Assembly: GCF_900111645.1 (NCBI RefSeq)
Contig: NZ_FOHQ01000004.1
Coordinates: 165,631-229,630, forward strand
From: Methanococcoides vulcani
GTDB lineage: Archaea; Halobacteriota; Methanosarcinia; Methanosarcinales; Methanosarcinaceae
Reading direction: 5' to 3'
DNA length: 64,000 nucleotides
Part shown: piece by piece, positions 36,104 to 44,274 of the stretch
How the letters are laid out: the number at the start of each line of letters is the position of its first letter
How positions within the stretch are numbered: the stretch's first letter is position 1
Made by a program: the position numbers and the translations under genes
The notes under the pieces: model-generated
Seen by the model: the letters and a program-made list of their open reading frames with translations, nothing else
Database searches by the model: none
What the model was told of the DNA's origin: nothing

Positions 36104-36115
36104 TCTTTAGGTGTT

Positions 36116-36577
36116 ATGATGAAACTGGAAATTAACGATAAAGAAGCAATTGTTGAAATACTGGCAGCAAGGTACTTTGCAGACCAGGGATGGAAATGGA
36201 TCAGTCTCAGGCGTGATGTGGATCGGATCTACAAGAGCTTTGAAGAGCTCGAAGACCAGTATAATGCATATCCTTATATGAGCAAGGATTGGTATGTGGA
36301 GAACTCTGCATCAAAGAACATTCATCTATGTGCCAAATGGGATGAGCTCAAAACGTTTGTGGATTTCCTTAGGGCTTATTCAGAGGACTTTGATTTCCTT
36401 GTTAGCAACAATGACAGGAAGATGTTCTGTATCGCTACTTCTGATGGTCAGATCACGGACACTCAGAAGCGTGCCATTACAGAGGCGAGGAATCTGAGGT
36501 GTAATGTCTTTGTTTTCAAGGCAAATGTCCCGGATGAGATGGATTTTGAACTTTTACAGGTGGGCGGTGGCTATTAA
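36116..36577 (+). CDS. Hypothetical protein, possible nuclease-like fold
   Basis: 153 residues. The middle and end (DFDFLVSNNDRKMFCIATSDGQITDTQKRAITEARN) recall the core of small restriction-endonuclease-like proteins, with a D and a distal K, but no full catalytic triad can be assigned. Close behind the DHPS-like gene, so probably co-transcribed. Function unknown. Confidence 0.5.
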   Translation: MMKLEINDKEAIVEILAARYFADQGWKWISLRRDVDRIYKSFEELEDQYNAYPYMSKDWYVENSASKNIHLCAKWDELKTFVDFLRAYSEDFDFLVSNNDRKMFCIATSDGQITDTQKRAITEARNLRCNVFVFKANVPDEMDFELLQVGGGY

Positions 36578-36652
36578 AGCTGATGCCTTCCTTTATTGCT
36601 TTTTTAGACCAGAACCCTTATATTCCATCCATGCAATTTAATTAATGCTTTA

Positions 36653-36777
36653 AAGTATAACTTTTTGCTTCGAACGTAAGGTATTAGGTGGTATTTACTC
36701 AAGTATGTGCTTCTTTTTCCATTATGTTTTTCAGCTTAGTTAGTCCTTTCAAGCATCACAAAAAGGATGTGAAATAT
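36653..36777 (+). promoter_or_regulatory. Promoter and leader of the second TRAM gene
   Basis: A TATA-like element (aagtataact) at ~36653-36662 predicts a start near 36682 and a leader of about 95 bases up to the TTG start. As for copy 1 the leader is long for an archaeal gene. Confidence 0.4.
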
Positions 36778-36984
36778 TTGTTCAACAACATGGAATCAAC
36801 TGCTCCAGTAGAAGCTGGCGAAACATACGACGTAACAATTGAAGATATTGCAAAGGAAGGAGACGGCATCGCAAGAGTAAGCGGTTTTGTCATCTTTGTA
36901 CCTGCCACCTCCGTTGGCGATGAAGTGACCATCAAGGTCACCAAAGTAATGCGCAAGTTCGCTTTCGGTGAAGTAGCTGAGTAA
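36778..36984 (+). CDS. Single-TRAM-domain RNA-binding protein, copy 2
   Basis: A ~68-residue TRAM protein, nearly the same as copy 1; it differs at IAKEGD, PATSVGD and the end FGEVAE. The start TTG 36778 is preceded by AAAGGATGTGA, the same arrangement as copy 1. From the GTG at 36769 the first 79 bases match copy 1 exactly, then third-position changes appear (for example ATTGCAAAG against ACCGCAAGA). Predicted RNA chaperone. Confidence 0.88.
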   Translation: MFNNMESTAPVEAGETYDVTIEDIAKEGDGIARVSGFVIFVPATSVGDEVTIKVTKVMRKFAFGEVAE

Positions 36985-37236
36985 TTTTTCAGCTTCTTTT
37001 TTGCTGTGAAGGATAGAGTAATTTATTCTTTACACAACGTTTTTTTTGTTCATTCTTGCTTATTTATAATTTATTGGTCATTTTCAGCTATTTGACTCTA
37101 CCGACTGTCTGATCTAAGTGTCTGTCTATCTACTTACCTAGTCGTTCGTTCAGTCCCTCAATTCCTCACTCACATCTTCGGTGTATGAACCGCTGAAACA
37201 GATTTATAATATATCACTCTTATAGAACACATTCCC

Positions 37237-38427
37237 ATGATGCCTGAAAACTCATATGATCTGATCATTGTCGGTGCAGGGCCTGCCGGTTCTACAGCTG
37301 CAACCTATGCAGCACAGGCAGGTGCATCCGTACTTCTCATCGATAAAAAGAAGGATATTGGTATACCACTCCAATGTGGTGGTTTCCTTCCTCATCTTGA
37401 TACTCTGCAGGAGCTTGTTCCAAATGCTGAGCTTCCCTTTACTCTTGAGTCCATACCTTCGGAATGTATCCATGCTTCAAGCAGTGTACAGCGCTTTATC
37501 GCTCCCAATGGTAATTCCAAGGAATTTGAAGTAGATGCTGATGCGATCGACAGGCGCAGGTTTGACAAGTACCTTGCAAAAGAGGCAGGCAAATGCGGTG
37601 CACAGCTCATGGCAGGTACTAATGTCCTTGAGGTAAATGGTACTACTGTTAAGGTCGATGGTGTTTTCGGTGAACATACGATCCACGGGAAAGTTCTCAT
37701 AGGTGCTGATGGTCCAAATTCGATCGTTGGAAAAGCAAAGGGACTTGTGCGTGATCCTGATCCAATGGGCACAAGTACAGCATTTGAGTATGAGATAAGC
37801 GGTGTGGATGTTGACCGGGATGCTGTGGAGATGTACTTTGGAAAAGATTATGTTCCCGGTGGTTATGCATGGTTGATCTCTCAGGGAGGCGATACTGCCA
37901 ATATTGGTGTAGGTATCAGGGAAGTCCTGTTCAGGAACGGCATGTCTGCAAGGGATTATCTTGAAAGGTTCATGTATGAGCACCCAATTGCCAGTAAAAA
38001 GCTGACCGGCGGTTCTATCATTTCCGTTGTTTCCGGGCTTGTGCCTGTTGGCGGTGCTCCTAAAGTGACCGCTACAAAGGATACGCTTGTTGCCGGTGAT
38101 GCTGCTGGCCATATCATAGCTACCAATGGAGGAGGTATATCCACTGCAATGGTTGGCGGCAAGATAGCCGGGCAGACTGCCGTTGATTTTCTTGAAGGCA
38201 AATGCAAGCTGACAGATTATGACGAGCGCTGGAGAAAAGAGATGGGACTTGAGATCAAGACCGCTGTCTATGTGAGAAAGCTGATGGATAACCTCATGCG
38301 CTCCGATTCAATGATGTCTGCAGCGATCAAGATGATCGATCCTGAGCATATGAAGGCATTACAATGCGGTCAGCTACCTGATGCGGTCAGGAAAGGTCTC
38401 ATTAAAATGAACTTTGGGATAAAATGA
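37237..38427 (+). CDS. FAD-dependent geranylgeranyl reductase family protein
   Basis: 396 residues. FAD-binding LIIVGAGPAGSTAATYAAQAG (residues ~9-29), the QCGG cysteine motif (~47), a middle YVPGGYAWLISQGGDTANIGVGI, and VAGDAAGHIIATNGGGISTAM near 285 mark the GGR family, which saturates isoprenoid chains of archaeal lipids or quinones. The sequence ends with a helical domain. It differs from the main lipid GGR in the QCGGFLPHL segment and could be a paralog. First gene of a three-gene unit (4-base overlap). Confidence 0.85.
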   Translation: MMPENSYDLIIVGAGPAGSTAATYAAQAGASVLLIDKKKDIGIPLQCGGFLPHLDTLQELVPNAELPFTLESIPSECIHASSSVQRFIAPNGNSKEFEVDADAIDRRRFDKYLAKEAGKCGAQLMAGTNVLEVNGTTVKVDGVFGEHTIHGKVLIGADGPNSIVGKAKGLVRDPDPMGTSTAFEYEISGVDVDRDAVEMYFGKDYVPGGYAWLISQGGDTANIGVGIREVLFRNGMSARDYLERFMYEHPIASKKLTGGSIISVVSGLVPVGGAPKVTATKDTLVAGDAAGHIIATNGGGISTAMVGGKIAGQTAVDFLEGKCKLTDYDERWRKEMGLEIKTAVYVRKLMDNLMRSDSMMSAAIKMIDPEHMKALQCGQLPDAVRKGLIKMNFGIK

Positions 38428-38798
38428 GCCTTTTATTTGTTTACGGTACTTTGAAAAGTGGATATTGTAACCATCATCTTCTAGGGGATTCTGCTCTTGT
38501 ATCTGAGAACTGTACAAAGGAGAGATTTCGGATGCTGGACATGAGGGATTTTCCCGGGGTGGTGATGAGTGAACCTACATCAAGGATAACCGGTGTACTT
38601 TTTAATGTGGATCGTGAAACATTAGATGCCATCGATGATCTTGAAGGAAAGTGTTTCTTCAGGGAAGAAGTATTGTTGGACAATGGTTCTAAAGCAGGGA
38701 TGTATTTCCTTTCACCTGAGGTTCCGTATAAGAAGTATCCTGTGATAGAGTCCGGTAACTGGGAAAACAATGATGTGAACAAAAGGGGCTGCAAATGA
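38424..38798 (+). CDS. Gamma-glutamylcyclotransferase-like protein (AIG2 family)
   Basis: 124 residues. The opening LLFVYGTLKSGYCNHHLL is the AIG2/GGCT signature (YGTL), and the catalytic glutamate is in DDLEGKCFFREEVLL. It would release 5-oxoproline from a gamma-glutamyl compound. Overlaps the GGR-family gene and the radical SAM gene by ATGA at both ends. Confidence 0.82.
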   Translation: MSLLFVYGTLKSGYCNHHLLGDSALVSENCTKERFRMLDMRDFPGVVMSEPTSRITGVLFNVDRETLDAIDDLEGKCFFREEVLLDNGSKAGMYFLSPEVPYKKYPVIESGNWENNDVNKRGCK

Positions 38799-39415
38799 CA
38801 GAAGACGAATTTGATGGAAATATTGAGAATGTTGGTACTCTTTGCTATGAGGGGCATGATAACCTGTACCTCAACATAACCAACAGATGCAGTGCAAGTT
38901 GTGTTTTCTGCATACGTGATGTCTCAGATGGAGTTTACGGTTACGACCTGCGCCTCAAAAAAGAACCCTCTGTCGGGGATATATTGGATAAACTGGGGTC
39001 GATCGATCTGGGAAAATACCGGGAGGTCGTATTTACCGGGTTCGGCGAGGCAACACTCCGTTTTGATGTTCTCCTGGAGGTCACTCGCTGGCTCAAGGGG
39101 CGTGGGGCAAAGGTAAGGCTTGATACCAATGGTCATGCACAGTTGCTTTACCCTGAAAGGAACGTTGTAGCCGAGTTGAAAGAAGCAGGTCTTGATGAGG
39201 TTTCTGTGAGCCTTAATGCAGAATCCGAGAGCAAATATAATGAGATCTGCAGACCTGCATTTGAGGGTTCCTATAATGCTATGCTGGATTTTACAAGAGA
39301 TGCCATTGCAGCGGGAATTCAGACTCGTATGACCGTTGTGGGTTTCAATGACATTGATGTTAAAAAATGTGAAAAGATAGCACTTGATATCGGTGCTGTT
39401 TTCCACGTAAGGTAA
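38795..39415 (+). CDS. Radical SAM protein, TatD-associated type
   Basis: 206 residues. The cluster motif is CSASCVFC (CxxxCxxC, ~residue 33), followed by a GEATLR segment for SAM binding. The size and NITNRC / FTGFGEATLRFDVLLE blocks match the radical SAM family normally found linked to TatD nucleases; no tatD gene is beside it here. The 206-residue length is usual for this type. The reaction is unknown. Last gene of the GGR-AIG2-rSAM unit. Confidence 0.8.
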   Translation: MTEDEFDGNIENVGTLCYEGHDNLYLNITNRCSASCVFCIRDVSDGVYGYDLRLKKEPSVGDILDKLGSIDLGKYREVVFTGFGEATLRFDVLLEVTRWLKGRGAKVRLDTNGHAQLLYPERNVVAELKEAGLDEVSVSLNAESESKYNEICRPAFEGSYNAMLDFTRDAIAAGIQTRMTVVGFNDIDVKKCEKIALDIGAVFHVR

Positions 39416-39489
39416 GAAAGTAAAAGTAAGTAAGTTATGGGTAAAATGAAGTGCAATCTCATTTATCCCACAATGATTTTATAGTTATC

Positions 39490-40113
39490 TCAGATATATT
39501 TGAAAAGGTCATCTCTTTTAATATCGTGAAGGCGCTTTCGGAGTAACCCTTTAAGTGCTTTGATATCTCCTTTTTTTGCACTTGTTGGCGCGATTATGTA
39601 ATTCCATTGGTTCCAGGGTGGGGTCAGGCCAAGTTTTTCAACGATACCATCAAGTCTCTCTTGCTGTTCTACGTCTTTTATTCTATCCATCTTGTTTATG
39701 GCGACAATGGTGTCAAATCCAAGTTCATTGAATAGGTCGAACATTTCGATGTCAATAGGTATCTGATTGCGGCTTTCCCAGCGTTCGACCACATCTACGA
39801 ATGAGACTGCATCAATGATAAGGACTGCTATCTTTATTCTGTCGGCATTATTTTCTATGTAACGTACGATCTGGTCCTTCACGATGTCCTGCTTTCGATC
39901 CTTCACACCGCTCATGAATCCGAATCCGGGAAGGTCCGTAATTAGTAGGTCAGAACGCAGGCTATGGGCAGGTTTTAGCGTGACACCCGGACGCTTGCCG
40001 ATTTTTACTTTTTTACCCGTAAGCTCTCGTATGATGGATGATTTTCCAACATTTGATCTTCCCGAGAGTATTATCTCGAATTTAGCTTTTTCAAATCCTT
40101 GTTCTTTTTTCAT
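39490..40113 (-). CDS. engB: EngB-type GTP-binding protein
   Basis: 207 residues. G1 GRSNVGKSS (~residue 17), G3 DLPGFG, G4 NKMD and G5 TSAKK are all present. EngB/YsxC GTPases help large-subunit ribosome assembly in bacteria; the archaeal form is presumed similar. It converges with the radical SAM gene. Confidence 0.9.
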   Translation of the reverse strand: MKKEQGFEKAKFEIILSGRSNVGKSSIIRELTGKKVKIGKRPGVTLKPAHSLRSDLLITDLPGFGFMSGVKDRKQDIVKDQIVRYIENNADRIKIAVLIIDAVSFVDVVERWESRNQIPIDIEMFDLFNELGFDTIVAINKMDRIKDVEQQERLDGIVEKLGLTPPWNQWNYIIAPTSAKKGDIKALKGLLRKRLHDIKRDDLFKYI

Positions 40114-40181
40114 GTCTCATTCCTGTAGCCTAAACTATTGAGATGGCTAAAAAGATTTCGTTCTATATGGAATATGAATAC

Positions 40182-41438
40182 TCACTTGTATTCAAGTGCT
40201 TCATTAATTATTCTCATCGTGTTGTCGATGATGTCCTTTACAGATCGGATACGTCCGAATGAAGGGTATTCAATGTCCTCTCCATCACTTTCAGTGGCAT
40301 TTTCAGAAACTTCCGTTTCCAGATCATCTTCCGGTATTTCGATGGGTTCTGGTATTTCTTCCTCTTCTTCGAATAAGTAGAATCTTTTCGTCTTGAAAGT
40401 GTCAGAATATCCTTTTGAGTCTGAGAAGTATATTTCTGCTGAAGGGACTATTGGATTTATTTTTGTGTCTTCGATCCTTAGAGAATACTCCAGAGTTTTG
40501 ACTTTGTCGGGAAAGATAACCATCTCATACGCTGTCTTTCCTTCCATAAGAACTGAATTCTGTAACATCTCATCCTTGATCTCTACATATGCTGCACGAT
40601 TACCTTCATTCTTCACTTTTACAGTGATATCAAAAAGTTGTGGATTATTTCCATCAACTGTGGCTGTCTTTGTAGCATTGATGTATGGTCCGTATACAAC
40701 TAGTTCTGTTGAGTTGGTGTATTGGTAGTACTTTATCCCATGGTCTACAATTTCGATCTCAGTGGGTGGGATGGTGTAGTTTCCAGGCCGTAGTGCTTTG
40801 ACAGAATATTGAATAGTGTTTTTTGAATATGGACTTATATTGATCGTTTGGTCCACATTGATATCAGGGTCCATTAGAATATTTTCAGGTAACGTTTCGT
40901 TTATCAGGACGCCCTGGAATTCCAGATTCCGAAGATTGTTGATCTGGATTGCAATGAAGACCCTTTCATCAATGTAGGTATCTTTGTACTTTGTCTTGGT
41001 CACAGAGATGGTGTTGTTGATCCAGCTATCGACCTTTTCCTCTGTAATGTTAAGCGTGGAAACCTCGATCTTTGTATATGGTGCCGGAATATCATTTCCC
41101 GTAACGATCTCAAAAGCAGTTATGTTCAACCTTTCACCAAATATCTTGCTGTCAGGTATCTGGCTGTTGTTGACCGAGAGCAGTGCACTCCATTCTTCCG
41201 ATTCATCGGAGTTGATGGTAAGCATGACGTAATCTGTTTCAATATCGAAAGGTCTTGCCTTTGAGAAATCGTTCGCCTTGATCAAAAAGCCATCTACCTC
41301 GATAGTATCTCCCCAGTAAAGGGTATAGTTGACCGATTCGTTCCAGTCCGTGTCATCATCGGAAGAGGCGATGGCTGTATTTGCACATAGGAGTGTGGCA
41401 AATAAAATGATCAGGCAGACTTGTGTTCTCACATGCAT
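40182..41438 (-). CDS. Exported surface protein, CARDB/COG1361-like
   Basis: 418 residues with a signal peptide (VCLIILFATLLCANTAIA) and two to three immunoglobulin-like domains of the COG1361 type (for example INATKTATVDGNNPQLFDITVKVKNEGNRAAYVEI). The N-terminal domain resembles that of the next gene upstream (NYTLYWGDTIEVDGFLIK against NTLHWGHSFENGEA). No C-terminal anchor or sorting signal is seen; the tail is acidic then helical. Likely secreted and held by its paralog. Seven bases behind the 41446 gene. Confidence 0.65.
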   Translation of the reverse strand: MHVRTQVCLIILFATLLCANTAIASSDDDTDWNESVNYTLYWGDTIEVDGFLIKANDFSKARPFDIETDYVMLTINSDESEEWSALLSVNNSQIPDSKIFGERLNITAFEIVTGNDIPAPYTKIEVSTLNITEEKVDSWINNTISVTKTKYKDTYIDERVFIAIQINNLRNLEFQGVLINETLPENILMDPDINVDQTINISPYSKNTIQYSVKALRPGNYTIPPTEIEIVDHGIKYYQYTNSTELVVYGPYINATKTATVDGNNPQLFDITVKVKNEGNRAAYVEIKDEMLQNSVLMEGKTAYEMVIFPDKVKTLEYSLRIEDTKINPIVPSAEIYFSDSKGYSDTFKTKRFYLFEEEEEIPEPIEIPEDDLETEVSENATESDGEDIEYPSFGRIRSVKDIIDNTMRIINEALEYK

Positions 41439-41445
41439 GATCTTT

Positions 41446-43038
41446 TTATTTTCTCCTTCTTATTGCCAGATATACGCCCGCAAGTGCAGTAATTGCGAAA
41501 ATTGATTCAAAGCCAGGTTCCACGACCTCTTCATTTGATTCAGTTCCTGGTTGTGAACTGCCATCGTTCGATGGGTTGCTTGTACCTGATGAAGTTGAGC
41601 TTTCTTCAGGCTCAGGGATTTCGACCGTTATTTCAGGCATGTTAGAGATCTTTTCGCCTTTGTAGCTTTCCATATCGATGAATGTTGCAGTTGCAGGTGG
41701 TAGCTTGAAGGTTCCTTCATCATTCATCTTCAGAATGTATGAATAGCTTCCGGATTCGCCTTTTCCCAGTACTTTATCAAAAGTAGTTTCACCACTTACA
41801 AAACTTGTACCTTCCGGAAAATCAGTAGAAGATACTCTTGTACTCGCATCCCTGTTACCTTCGTTCTTAGCGGTCACGGTGACCTTGATCTCGGTTCCAG
41901 GTTCTACTTTTGTTTTATCGAGTTTCTGGGTCAGTGCGATGTAAGGACCGTTGATCTCTATCTTTGAATCCTCGGATTCATATGTGTAAGTTTTACCGTC
42001 AGGAGCTTCGAAAGTTGCAATTGCTTCAGGTGAAGTATAACTTCCAGGCTTGATAGGTTTTAGTGAATATGAGAAAACCTCAATGGTTTCCCCGGGTTTG
42101 AATGATACTGTCTTCTCAAGCGTTATACTGTCTTTGAGTTCCATACTGGAAAGCACAGTATCTTTTATTGTAACTGAATTCATGCTGTAGATCCCATAAT
42201 TTCGGACGGCGACCGTTACATATGCAGTCTCGTCCATATAGAGTTCTTCAGCAATGGATTTAGTAAGTATAAGTTCAGCTTTTGGCTGTACCGTTATGGT
42301 CTTCTTCTCACTGTCTTCGTGGATGTCACCATTGATGTCTTTGGCCCGTACGGTCACGTTGATGTCAAGATCTGTCTCTTCCCACAGATGGGGGATCTCC
42401 AGGCTAACTTCGATAGGTTCAGCGATTTCATCTTTAGCTAACGTGAACAGATTGTATTTGAGTTTTCCATCAGCGAGCTCCATACTGGCAGGGCTGATGA
42501 TTATCTCAACATCATTTGCTTCTGCATATCCATCGTTCTTGATAGTTATAGTCGTAACTACTTCGTTTGGATCGCTCGGAGATCTTGGATCATACTCGTC
42601 TTTTTCTGTATCGATATCAATATCAAATTCAGGAACACCTCTTCTCCATATCTCCAGCTTTACTGTAGGATCCTCCATGTTGCCGGTCCATGGATCAATG
42701 TTCAATTTGAGTTCTGATGCAAATACCTTGATATCCTGCCCCCCCTCTTCATCACGGTATTCAAAGCTTTGGCCATTGGAGATAAACCCAACAGTTTTTA
42801 TTTGGTCATCTCTTGAAATCGAAATGGATGCAAACCCGTCAACACTGAAATCCTCTACTTTGATTACATATGTATCATAAGAATCATCTTTTGCTTCTCC
42901 ATTTTCAAAACTATGTCCCCAGTGGAGCGTATTTGTTTCTGTAGATTTCCATTCGATATCATCAAGCGTGTATGCAGACGCTGTAAATGAGAATACACAA
43001 ACTACCATTAGCAATATGATCAAAACTTTCCTGAACAT
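41446..43038 (-). CDS. Surface protein with CARDB repeats and PGF-CTERM sorting signal
   Basis: 530 residues. Signal peptide (LIILLMVVCVFSFTASAYT), an N-terminal domain and three COG1361/CARDB-like domains (~155-255, ~260-365, ~370-465), a Ser/Thr/Gly linker (~475-500), then EPGFESIFAITALAGVYLAIRRRK: the PGF motif, a hydrophobic helix and a basic end typical of PGF-CTERM proteins processed by archaeosortase. It would be lipid-anchored on the cell surface. It is the first gene of a two-gene unit; the promoter TATA (caatatataatatc) lies at ~43102-43115. Confidence 0.75.
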   Translation of the reverse strand: MFRKVLIILLMVVCVFSFTASAYTLDDIEWKSTETNTLHWGHSFENGEAKDDSYDTYVIKVEDFSVDGFASISISRDDQIKTVGFISNGQSFEYRDEEGGQDIKVFASELKLNIDPWTGNMEDPTVKLEIWRRGVPEFDIDIDTEKDEYDPRSPSDPNEVVTTITIKNDGYAEANDVEIIISPASMELADGKLKYNLFTLAKDEIAEPIEVSLEIPHLWEETDLDINVTVRAKDINGDIHEDSEKKTITVQPKAELILTKSIAEELYMDETAYVTVAVRNYGIYSMNSVTIKDTVLSSMELKDSITLEKTVSFKPGETIEVFSYSLKPIKPGSYTSPEAIATFEAPDGKTYTYESEDSKIEINGPYIALTQKLDKTKVEPGTEIKVTVTAKNEGNRDASTRVSSTDFPEGTSFVSGETTFDKVLGKGESGSYSYILKMNDEGTFKLPPATATFIDMESYKGEKISNMPEITVEIPEPEESSTSSGTSNPSNDGSSQPGTESNEEVVEPGFESIFAITALAGVYLAIRRRK

Positions 43039-43224
43039 GGAACCCCTTCTTTTAACGATTAACTATTGTGATTATGCTCTGTAATTTTTATTTATCAATT
43101 AACAATATATAATATCATATTTTATTTAACTCTTATACCTATAATGTGGCTACATAAGAATGAATACTTCCAGATCGATCAATTTTGCAAACATTTTCTA
43201 TTTATACTATCCGTTCTATAGAAT

Positions 43225-43250
43225 TTCACAATAGTGAATACATATATATG
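43225..43250 (+). promoter_or_regulatory. Promoter of the COG2522 regulator with operator palindrome 1
   Basis: The palindrome TTCACAATAGTGAA (43225-43238, TTCAC-N4-GTGAA) is followed by the TATA box catatatatg (43241-43250), so it covers the BRE position. Exactly the same 14 bases precede both tRNA-Cys genes downstream. A second inverted pair, GCTATG (43265-43270) and CATAGC (43300-43305), lies in the leader before the start codon and may be another operator. Confidence 0.6.
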
Positions 43251-43317
43251 TTACAAAGTCATATGCTATGAAAGCGATATGGCGTGTAATGTGCTATAGC
43301 ATAGCGTAAGTGATATT

Positions 43318-43638
43318 ATGAATCTGGAAACTCCCTGTCAGGCAGTTGTATGGGATATCCTCCCTGCTATCCGTGCAGCGCTTGCAATGGAACTTGTAAA
43401 GAACGGGATCGCACAGAAAGAAGTTGCAAAGATGTTTGGAATGGCTCCTTCTGCTGTATCTCAGTACCTGACAAAAAAACGAGGCTATCGTATAGAGTTC
43501 GATGACGATGTAAAAGAATCGATCGCACGTCTTGCTCTTGAGATACAGGAAGGCAAGGTGGATAATGTCCCTGCGAAGATCTGTGGGATATGCAGGCACT
43601 TAAGAAAGGGTGAGGGCGCTTGCCCTGCGGAAGAATGA
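43318..43638 (+). CDS. COG2522 helix-turn-helix regulator with Cys-rich tail
   Basis: 106 residues. A lambda-repressor-like HTH (~20-65: ALAMELVKNGIAQKEVAKMFGMAPSAVSQYLTKKRG in parts) is followed by a tail with KICGICRHLRKGEGACPAEE: cysteines spaced CxxC-x9-C, fitting a metal or Fe-S site. This is a conserved archaeal predicted regulator (COG2522). Its promoter holds the TTCACAATAGTGAA palindrome shared with the two tRNA-Cys genes 260-500 bases downstream, so it may autoregulate and control tRNA-Cys. The link is inference. Confidence 0.82.
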   Translation: MNLETPCQAVVWDILPAIRAALAMELVKNGIAQKEVAKMFGMAPSAVSQYLTKKRGYRIEFDDDVKESIARLALEIQEGKVDNVPAKICGICRHLRKGEGACPAEE

Positions 43639-43879
43639 TTGGTGCTATTATTTGAAGAGATCGGAGAGTATTTTTTCAAATTCTGTTTCAATTCTTCTTC
43701 ATATCTCGTTTTGAAGTTTCGACTTCTCAGTCGTTATAATGTAAGCTAATGTAGTTCCAACTCTTTTTCGCTTTTTACCTGGGTTTGACAAAAACAAGTC
43801 TTATTCTTTATTGATCTTCTACTAATTTTGCTTACAACATTACCTATAAATAGAATCTGCATATATTCACGATCGCGAC

Positions 43880-43893
43880 TTCACAATAGTGAA
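43880..43893 (+). promoter_or_regulatory. Operator palindrome 2, upstream of tRNA-Cys copy 1
   Basis: TTCACAATAGTGAA, identical to the site in the regulator promoter. The tRNA TATA box (gcatatattc) lies at 43858-43867, so the palindrome spans the expected transcription start, 12 bases before the tRNA: a position where a bound repressor would block initiation. Confidence 0.6.
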
Positions 43894-43905
43894 CCATCAT
43901 CTACT

Positions 43906-43976
43906 GGCTGGATGGCAGAGTGGTTATGCGTCCGACTGCAGATCGGAGTATGTGAGTTCGATTCTCACTCCGGCCT
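43906..43976 (+). tRNA. tRNA-Cys (anticodon GCA), copy 1
   Basis: Acceptor GGCTGGA/TCCGGCC with one G-U pair, D arm GCAGAGTGGTTATGC, anticodon arm TCCGA-CTGCAGA-TCGGA (GCA), short variable loop, T arm GTGAG-TTCGATT-CTCAC. The discriminator base is T, the U73 required by cysteine-tRNA identity. In many methanogens this tRNA is first charged with phosphoserine by SepRS and turned into Cys-tRNA by SepCysS. CCA is not encoded. Confidence 0.95.
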
Positions 43977-44072
43977 TTTGACAAAAGCAGGTTTCGCTTT
44001 TTGCTGATCTTCTTCTCAATTTGCTTGCAACATAAGCTATATATAGAATCGACATATATTCACGATTGTGAC

Positions 44073-44086
44073 TTCACAATAGTGAA
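44073..44086 (+). promoter_or_regulatory. Operator palindrome 3, upstream of tRNA-Cys copy 2
   Basis: TTCACAATAGTGAA in the same setting as copy 1: TATA (acatatattc) at ~44051-44060, palindrome over the start site, tRNA 12 bases downstream. It was probably duplicated together with the tRNA. Confidence 0.6.
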
Positions 44087-44098
44087 CCATCGTCTACT

Positions 44099-44169
44099 GG
44101 CTGGATGGCAGAGTGGTTATGTGTCCGACTGCAGATCGGAGTATGTGAGTTCGATTCTCACTCCGGCCT
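44099..44169 (+). tRNA. tRNA-Cys (anticodon GCA), copy 2
   Basis: The same 71-base tRNA as copy 1 with one base different (GTGT instead of GCGT at the D-stem end, turning a G-C pair into G-U). The two copies lie in a ~193-base tandem duplication that includes their promoters. A possible co-transcript would run into thi4, 106 bases downstream. Confidence 0.95.
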
Positions 44170-44274
44170 TTGAAATAAGATGTAAGGCTAAGTATCTGGC
44201 TCTTTTTTGTGGACCAGATCGAACTTACTTCTTCTGACAATTTACTGATCATCTCTATTAAAATGGGTGAAGAA

